A DNA stretch of 64,000 nt from JBMYTN01 sp049604415. Its GTDB lineage: Bacteria > Pseudomonadota > Alphaproteobacteria > Rhodospirillales > Rhodospirillaceae. Location of the stretch: contig JBMYTN010000001.1 in assembly GCA_049604415.1 (NCBI GenBank), positions 62,001-126,000 on the forward strand. Reading direction: 5' to 3'. This document shows, piece after piece, positions 58,642 to 64,000 of the stretch; positions within the stretch are counted from its first letter, which is position 1; each line of letters begins with the position of its first letter. The translations under genes were made by a program, and so were the position numbers. The notes under the pieces were generated by a model, which did not search any database, had not been told where the DNA came from, and saw nothing but the letters and a program-made list of their open reading frames with translations.

Positions 58642-61287
58642 ATGGGCTTGCGGTTGGTGTGGCGGATCTTGAAATGGACCGTCTTGGGTGTCCTGGCGAT
58701 CCTGATCGCCGTTCCTGCAAGTTTGGTTCTATCCGGCTATCGCTCCCTGCCAACGACGGAAGGCCGGGTTGAGATCCCCGTTGGTGGCCGGATCCCAAGC
58801 CAAGCCAATGAGACCTTGGTCACCCTGCCCAGTGCCGCCATTGACATCGTTCGCGATCACTATGGTGTGCCAACCATTCGCGCCCAGTCGGAGTCTGACG
58901 CCTATTTTGCCCTGGGCTGGGTTCATGCCCAGGACCGGCTGTGGCAAATGGAAAGCATGCGCCGGTTCGGCTCCGGTCGGATGGCCGAGCTGATTGGTGG
59001 CATGGGGGTTTCCCTCGACCGGTTCTCCCGGGTCTTGGGCCTGCGCCATTTGGCCGAAGACAGCCTGCGCCGACTGGATGATCCGACCCGTGCTGCCCTT
59101 GAGGCCTATACCGCCGGTGTCAATGCCTGGCTGAAACTCCGAGACCGGCCCCTGCCGATTGAGTTTCAGTTGCTGTGGCATGAACCAGAACCCTGGAGCC
59201 CGGTAGACAGCTTGGTCTGGCAACGGATTATGGCGCTGCAACTATCGGGCAATTGGTCCGAGGAGCTGAAACGCGCCGCCGTGATGGAACAGATCGGACC
59301 GGCCCGTACCGCAGATCTGTGGCTTGAGACCCCGCCGGGACGGGCCCGGCTGGCCGATCCGGAAGACCCTGGCACCGGTGCCTGGTCCTTGCCGCGAATG
59401 ACCCAATCGGACAAACCGGCAGCACGTCCGGCTTCCTCGGCATCCGGTTTTGAGACCCTGCCAAAGGGTTGGGCGCGTGCGTTCCTCGATAGCCTGCCTG
59501 AAGAAATTCTGCCGCGTTTGGCATCCAATGCCTGGGCTGTGGATGGGGCCAAAACCGTGACCGGTGCGCCTTTCCTGGCTGGCGATCCGCATTTGGGGCT
59601 CCAGGCACCAACCCAATGGTATTTGGTGCGGGTCGAAACCCCTGATCGGCTTTGGGCGGGGGGAACCTTTCCCGGAGTCCCCCTGTTGGTCTTGGGGCAT
59701 AACGGGGACATTGCCTGGAGTCTGACCACCACCCATTCCGACACGGCAGATCTGGTGGTGGAACGGGTGACTGCCGATGGGGACTATCTGACAGAAGATG
59801 GCCCCGAAGCCTTTATCGAACGTCAGGAAACCATCCAGGTTCGCTTTAGTGAGCCGGAGACCATAACCGTGCGGGCCAGTCGTGCCGGACCGGTCTTGTC
59901 CGATGCGGCCCCGCGCTGGATCGCACCAATGGTGGAAGTGTCCCGGACCAGCCTTGGGCCGCCTGAAAACGCCGATGAAGAAACGGTTCTAGTCCTGCGC
60001 GCTGCGGCACTGGCAGGGGATGATCGCACCGCAACGGCCATGTTTGGCATCAACCATGCCCGCAACTGGCCTGATTTTGTCGCAGCACTGGAAGACTTCC
60101 ACAGCCCGCAACAGAACTTTGTTTATGCCGACCGCTCCGGCACCATTGGCCTGCTCAACCGCGGTCGTCTGCCAAATCGGATCGCTGTGGCCGAGGAAAC
60201 CGATCCCATCGCCCAAGCCCGTCTGGATGGACGACTGCCCCGCCCCGGTTGGACCGATCAAGGCAAATGGCAAGGTTGGGTCGCACCTGCCGCCCTGCCC
60301 CGGGTGGTCAATCCGCCCTCCGGATTTCTGATGAACACCAACAATAAGGTCTCGGCTCCCGATGACCCGCTGTTTTTGACCCATCGCTGGAACGGTCTAT
60401 GGCGGGCCCAGCGTTTGGAGCGCCTGCTCACCCATAAAGACGATCATCAACTGATCGATATGGGGATTTACCAGCTCGACAGCCTGTCAGAGGCTGTGGC
60501 CTGGATGCTGCCGGATCTGATCCGATTGGCGCGGGAAGCCCCGCAGCCCCATGGCGAGGGCTTTACCAAAGCCTTGGGGTTGCTCGAAGAGTGGACCATC
60601 GCTGGGGATATGAATCAGAACCGCGTTGAACCCTTGCTGGCCACCAGCTGGATGTTCCTGTTGTCCCGAGAGCTGCTGGCCGATGAGCTTGGTCCCCTGG
60701 CAGATCGTTTTGCCGCACTGGATCCCCAATTGTTGCGCCATTTGCTCGAATCAGGCGATCGGCCTTTGGCTGATGATGGCACTGGGGGCTGGTGTGATGA
60801 TATGTCCACCCCAGAGGAACGCGAAAGCTGTGCCGAAATTGCCAAGCGGGCCCTGAACGCGGCGCTGGAAGGCCTGCGCACCAGCACTGGGGAAGATCCG
60901 TTTTCGCTCACCTGGGGGGATTTGCACAAAGCGCGGTTTAACCATGGTCTGTTTGGTCGGATCCCTGGGCTTGATGCCCTTACCCGGCTTGAAGCCCCGA
61001 CCTCAGGCGACAGCTTTACATTGAACCGTGGGGGATGGCGCGGCGATTGGGACGCCTTGGACAAGGCCCTGCTGCACCGCCATGGGGCGGGCATGCGCGC
61101 GATCTATGATCTGGCGGATTTGGAGCGCTCGGGTTTTATTCTGGCGACCGGACAGTCAGGCAATCTGTTTTCCCGGCATTACGGTGATATGTTACCGCTT
61201 TGGGAAAAAGGTCGTTATATCAAGCTGCAACCGCCCGGTCCTGAAGAAGAGTCTTCCCAGTTGACCCTGGTGCCCGTCGCCCAGTAG
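58642..61287 (+). CDS. Penicillin acylase family Ntn-hydrolase
   Basis: A membrane-anchored or secreted Ntn-hydrolase precursor of 881 residues. An N-terminal hydrophobic segment (about 10-31) is followed by IVRDHYGVPTIRAQS and FALGWVHAQDRLWQME, typical of the alpha chain. The autocatalytic nucleophile is Ser295 in LASNAWAVDGAKT, which would become the N-terminus of the beta chain. Members cleave beta-lactam side chains or N-acyl-homoserine lactones; which applies here is unknown. ATG 58642 lies right after GAGGG. It is divergent from the TRAP-like gene. Confidence 0.9.
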   Translation: MGLRLVWRILKWTVLGVLAILIAVPASLVLSGYRSLPTTEGRVEIPVGGRIPSQANETLVTLPSAAIDIVRDHYGVPTIRAQSESDAYFALGWVHAQDRLWQMESMRRFGSGRMAELIGGMGVSLDRFSRVLGLRHLAEDSLRRLDDPTRAALEAYTAGVNAWLKLRDRPLPIEFQLLWHEPEPWSPVDSLVWQRIMALQLSGNWSEELKRAAVMEQIGPARTADLWLETPPGRARLADPEDPGTGAWSLPRMTQSDKPAARPASSASGFETLPKGWARAFLDSLPEEILPRLASNAWAVDGAKTVTGAPFLAGDPHLGLQAPTQWYLVRVETPDRLWAGGTFPGVPLLVLGHNGDIAWSLTTTHSDTADLVVERVTADGDYLTEDGPEAFIERQETIQVRFSEPETITVRASRAGPVLSDAAPRWIAPMVEVSRTSLGPPENADEETVLVLRAAALAGDDRTATAMFGINHARNWPDFVAALEDFHSPQQNFVYADRSGTIGLLNRGRLPNRIAVAEETDPIAQARLDGRLPRPGWTDQGKWQGWVAPAALPRVVNPPSGFLMNTNNKVSAPDDPLFLTHRWNGLWRAQRLERLLTHKDDHQLIDMGIYQLDSLSEAVAWMLPDLIRLAREAPQPHGEGFTKALGLLEEWTIAGDMNQNRVEPLLATSWMFLLSRELLADELGPLADRFAALDPQLLRHLLESGDRPLADDGTGGWCDDMSTPEERESCAEIAKRALNAALEGLRTSTGEDPFSLTWGDLHKARFNHGLFGRIPGLDALTRLEAPTSGDSFTLNRGGWRGDWDALDKALLHRHGAGMRAIYDLADLERSGFILATGQSGNLFSRHYGDMLPLWEKGRYIKLQPPGPEEESSQLTLVPVAQ

Positions 61288-61305
61288 TCAGAGCTGCTCC
61301 AGGAC

Positions 61306-61785
61306 CTAAAGTGGGGCAAACACGCCATAGCGTCCGCGCAAATACAGCAAGGGTTCGCCGTCATCGCGGACCTCGGCGTCTTCAATGCGCAGAATAACGA
61401 TTTGGTGGTCCCCGCCATCGACAACCTTGGCGACGGTGCCGCCGATGCGGACCAAACAGCCAGGCAACACTGGCGCGCCATTGCGATCTTCATCCATCTC
61501 CAGCCCGGCAAAGCGATCCTCCATCGGGGTGGCAAAGCGGTTGGACAGCTCCGACTGGTCCGAGGCCAGGATGTGAACATTGGCCCCGCCAGACAGATAT
61601 GCGTCGAGATTGGTGTTGCGATTGTCCAAGCAGTAAATCACCTGCGGCGGGTCCAGGGACAGGGAGCAAAAGGCGCTCACGGTCACCCCGACCGGCACCC
61701 CGTCCTCCTGACGTGCGGTTACCACCGTTACCCCGGACGCAAACCCACCCAGGGCTTTGCGAAACACTGTCGGATCAATGCTCAT
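61306..61785 (-). CDS. Flavin reductase family protein
   Basis: A 159-residue FMN-binding split-barrel protein: FRKALGGFASGVTVVTA, GVTVSAFCSLSLDPPQVIYCLD (two pieces) and GDHQIVILRIEDAEV are typical of flavin reductases that supply reduced flavin to two-component oxygenases. No oxygenase is adjacent, so the partner is unknown. ATG 61785 is chosen, but a GTG 15 bases upstream is possible; neither has a good ribosome binding site. Confidence 0.87.
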   Translation of the reverse strand: MSIDPTVFRKALGGFASGVTVVTARQEDGVPVGVTVSAFCSLSLDPPQVIYCLDNRNTNLDAYLSGGANVHILASDQSELSNRFATPMEDRFAGLEMDEDRNGAPVLPGCLVRIGGTVAKVVDGGDHQIVILRIEDAEVRDDGEPLLYLRGRYGVFAPL

Positions 61786-61800
61786 GGCAGCAAGACTCAC

Positions 61801-62161
61801 GCTTGGAAAACAAGATCGGTGGGCTTCTTACAGGAGCCTCCCCGGGGATACCAGTCCAAACCGCCGAGCCTCGCTTGCAAAAATGCAAGAGCGCTGCGGT
61901 AAACCGTTGCGGTTGCTGCAAAATTAAGCCCTTATTTACTTATTTACCACAAGGCGGCCACTCTGGACCCTGTCATCGTTTTCTTTTGCACGCGAGTCCA
62001 GGACAGGAAGTGGTTCTGCTTGGCGGAGAAATCGTCTAGGGTGCTGGCCATGGGAACCGGTCCCATTTCGGTGGTTCCTTTCCAGTGGTTCCTGTCTAGT
62101 GGTAAGGGGAGCCCTGACGGATAGAGTCAGATCGTGCTGATGCTTGGGGAGACACTGGCAC
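61801..62161. other. Region upstream of motA with phased repeats
   Basis: About 360 bases without a gene. It contains CTTGCA-AAAA-TGCAAG, an ATGGGA-N5-TCCCAT palindrome (62050-62066), and three 14-bp-phased copies of GTGG(TTCCT) at 62071, 62085 and 62099 (the last partial). It should include the motA promoter. Confidence 0.5.
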
Positions 62162-63019
62162 ATGCTGGTGATTATTGGGTTTGTGATGGTGTGTGCCTGC
62201 GTGGTCATCGGCTATTTGATGGCCGGCGGCAATCTCGGCACCCTATGGCAGCCCGCTGAATTTATTATTATTTTCGGCGCCTCCATCGGCGCGTTCATCA
62301 TCAGTAATCCCAAGACCATTCTGGCGGGCAGCATCAAGTCCATTGGTCCGATGCTCCGCGGGCCGCGGTTCAACAAAGCCAGCTATCTGGAACTGCTCTC
62401 CCTGCTCTACTCCCTGTTTCGCCTGGCCAAAACCAAGGGCGATCTGGCTTTGGAAAGCCATATCGAGAAGCCGGAAGAAAGCCCGATCTTTCAGAATTTT
62501 CCCAATTTCGCCAATGACCATCACAATGTCGAATTTCTCTGCGACTATCTGCGTCTGTTGACCCTGGGCACCAACAACTCCCACGAGGTTGAGACCATCA
62601 TCGATGCGGAAATCGAAAGCCATCACCATGAAAACCATGCGGTGGCCATGGCGGTGAACAACATGTCCGAAGGCATGCCTGCCCTGGGGATTGTTGCGGC
62701 GGTGTTGGGGGTGATCATCACCATGGGCTCGATCACCGAGCCGCCGGAACGTCTGGGTTATTTGATCGGAGCGGCGCTGGTGGGAACCTTCTCTGGGGTG
62801 TTGTTCTCCTATGGCTTCTTCACGCCTTTCGCCAAGGCCATTGAATCGGCCTACAATGCCGACACGGTGTACCTGAATTGCATGAAAAACGGCCTGCTGG
62901 CCCATATGCAAGGCTATGCACCGCAGGTGTCCGTGGAGTTTGCCCGCAAGACCTTGCCGCCGAGTGTCCGGCCCTCCTTCTCTGAAGTTGAGGAAACCAT
63001 CACCAATCTGAGCGACTGA
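62162..63019 (+). CDS. motA: Flagellar motor stator protein MotA
   Basis: A 285-residue inner-membrane stator protein with four helices (about 3-24, 28-50, 170-190, 200-225). It has the PALGIVAAVLGV segment and the stretch PEESPIFQNFPNFANDHHN in the cytoplasmic loop. GGGGAG lies ten bases upstream of ATG 62162; a TTG start 18 bases earlier is less likely. It is followed by motB after 61 bases. Confidence 0.93.
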   Translation: MLVIIGFVMVCACVVIGYLMAGGNLGTLWQPAEFIIIFGASIGAFIISNPKTILAGSIKSIGPMLRGPRFNKASYLELLSLLYSLFRLAKTKGDLALESHIEKPEESPIFQNFPNFANDHHNVEFLCDYLRLLTLGTNNSHEVETIIDAEIESHHHENHAVAMAVNNMSEGMPALGIVAAVLGVIITMGSITEPPERLGYLIGAALVGTFSGVLFSYGFFTPFAKAIESAYNADTVYLNCMKNGLLAHMQGYAPQVSVEFARKTLPPSVRPSFSEVEETITNLSD

Positions 63020-63080
63020 TCCCGGCGTACTGCCCTGGGAGTGGCACAGACCAAAGCTGACAGAGGCTCCATAGCAACCG

Positions 63081-64000
63081 ATGGCCGAACAACCGATCAT
63101 CATCAAGCGGATCAAAAAAGGTGGTCACGCCCCCCATGGCGGGGCTTGGAAAGTGGCCTATGCGGATTTTGTGACCGCGATGATGGCCTTCTTCCTGCTA
63201 CTGTGGTTGTTGAACTCGGTGACCGAAGAGCAGTTGGAAGGCATTTCGAACTATTTCGCCCCAACCGCCATCTCCTTCAGCCCATCCGGGGCCGGTGGTT
63301 TGTTGGGCGGTCAGGTGTTGGGCGATGGGGCCAGCCAGTCCGATAGCGGATCCCCCAGCGTTGACCTAACTCTGCCGCCGCCAACCATTGGCTCGGGCGG
63401 GGATGACTTCACCGACCCGAATGAAGGCTCGGAGGCCTCCGAAGACGGCGCAGACCAGGATGTGGCACAAGGTCAGCAGGATTCCCTACCCGGCACCGCA
63501 GAAGAGGTCGGCGATTTGGCCGGGGCCTCCGAACAGGCTCTTGCGGCCGCTCAGGAAGCGGCTGAAAACGCCGAGTTCGAGGCCACAGCCCAGGAAATCC
63601 AACAAGCCATCCAGGGCCTGCCCGAACTGCAGGCGCTGGGCAAGAATTTGATGGTCGATCAGACTCCGGAGGGCCTGCGGATCCAACTGGTCGATCAAGA
63701 TGGTTTGTCCATGTTCCCCAGTGGGTCGTCCAATCCGGCTGACCATACCCGGCGTTTGCTGGGCGTGGTGGCAACGGCGATCCGGGATCTGCCGAACAAG
63801 ATTTCCGTTGCCGGGCATACGGATAATGTTCCGTTCAACACGGCCAATGGCTATGGCAATTGGGAGCTGTCGGCGGACCGCGCCTTGGCCTCGCGCCGGG
63901 TTTTGTTGGGGGCCGGTTTGGCCGATGGCCGCATCGAGCGGGTCGAAGGCAAAGCATCGATGGATCCCCTGCTCCCGGATAACCCTGGGGATCCACAGAA
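63081..64000 (+). CDS. motB: Flagellar motor stator protein MotB, 5' part
   Basis: The gene runs off the window end after 306 codons. The single N-terminal helix carries the proton-conducting aspartate in YADFVTAMMAFFLLLWLLN (about residues 27-45). A low-complexity acidic linker (about 80-165) is followed by an OmpA-type peptidoglycan-binding domain that contains AGHTDNVPFNTANGYGNWELSADRALA in two pieces. Start ATG 63081 begins MAEQPIIIKR. Confidence 0.92.
   Translation, partial: MAEQPIIIKRIKKGGHAPHGGAWKVAYADFVTAMMAFFLLLWLLNSVTEEQLEGISNYFAPTAISFSPSGAGGLLGGQVLGDGASQSDSGSPSVDLTLPPPTIGSGGDDFTDPNEGSEASEDGADQDVAQGQQDSLPGTAEEVGDLAGASEQALAAAQEAAENAEFEATAQEIQQAIQGLPELQALGKNLMVDQTPEGLRIQLVDQDGLSMFPSGSSNPADHTRRLLGVVATAIRDLPNKISVAGHTDNVPFNTANGYGNWELSADRALASRRVLLGAGLADGRIERVEGKASMDPLLPDNPGDPQ

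Noticed and set aside
62155..62170. TGGCAC that resembles half of a sigma-54 promoter at the motA start
   Set aside because: The -12 GC element is missing at the required spacing and the site overlaps the start codon, so it cannot serve motA.

Overview
The window is a 64 kb stretch of chromosome from a GC-rich alphaproteobacterium, most likely a Rhodospirillales-type organism. This is an inference from gene order. The blocks glyA-nrdR-ribD-ribE-ribBX-ribH-nusB-thiL-FliL-like-hppA, ihfA-merR-tRNA-Pro, rpmF-plsX-fabH, the YceD/CBP3-chaperone/bamE neighbourhood and a MucR regulator are all typical of that class. Start codons include GTG and TTG, often behind clear AGGAG-type ribosome binding sites, and several gene pairs overlap by ATGA or GTGA. 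There is no rRNA, CRISPR array, prophage or intact transposon. Ten N bases at 41192-41201 mark an assembly gap.

Layout. 1-2.6 kb: the 3' end of an ornithine-type decarboxylase, an EEP-fold phosphodiesterase and an AlkA-type DNA glycosylase. 2.7-13.1 kb: a minus-strand housekeeping and cell-wall block (dacC, tmk, holB, metG, tatD, an MBL hydrolase, preceded by ydcF-like, mltB-like and rlpA genes). 13.1-13.6 kb: tRNA-Ser followed by mini-hairpins and an 87-bp direct repeat. 13.6-20.4 kb: a BtuF-like binding protein, then a LacI regulator next to a complete ABC importer coupled to a phosphodiesterase. 20.5-29.9 kb: accessory metabolism and signalling (YHS protein, GAF-GGDEF-EAL protein, LysR/SDR pair, Tat-exported agmatine deiminase homologue, KefB/KefF-like pair, DsbA/FrnE-like protein). 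29.9-34.5 kb: poorly known genes (MurG-like glycosyltransferase coupled to a SprA-related protein, a thioredoxin-like ferredoxin, a TPR plus glycosyltransferase-like protein). 34.5-41.2 kb: tRNA-Pro, MerR, ihfA, fabH, plsX, rpmF, DUF177, CBP3-type chaperone and bamE. 41.2-52.2 kb: hppA through the riboflavin operon to glyA and rpiB. 52.2-64 kb: MucR, DUF6898, metY-hemB, an alpha/beta hydrolase coupled to a TRAP-type binding protein, a divergent penicillin-acylase homologue, a flavin reductase and motA-motB (motB runs off the end).

How the genes work together. Most of the window is core metabolism: peptidoglycan maturation, fatty-acid and phospholipid initiation, riboflavin and thiamine cofactors, one-carbon metabolism, translation and flagellar power. 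The less ordinary parts are the LacI-controlled importer with its own phosphodiesterase, the envelope-type cluster at 30-34 kb, the orphan TRAP-like protein with a proline-rich tail, a histidine-rich loop in the KefB-like antiporter, a MucR protein that lacks two of the usual zinc ligands, and several repeated or palindromic DNA elements. The most striking of these is a 12-bp perfect palindrome, TCTACTAGTAGA, present three times in 6.6 kb.
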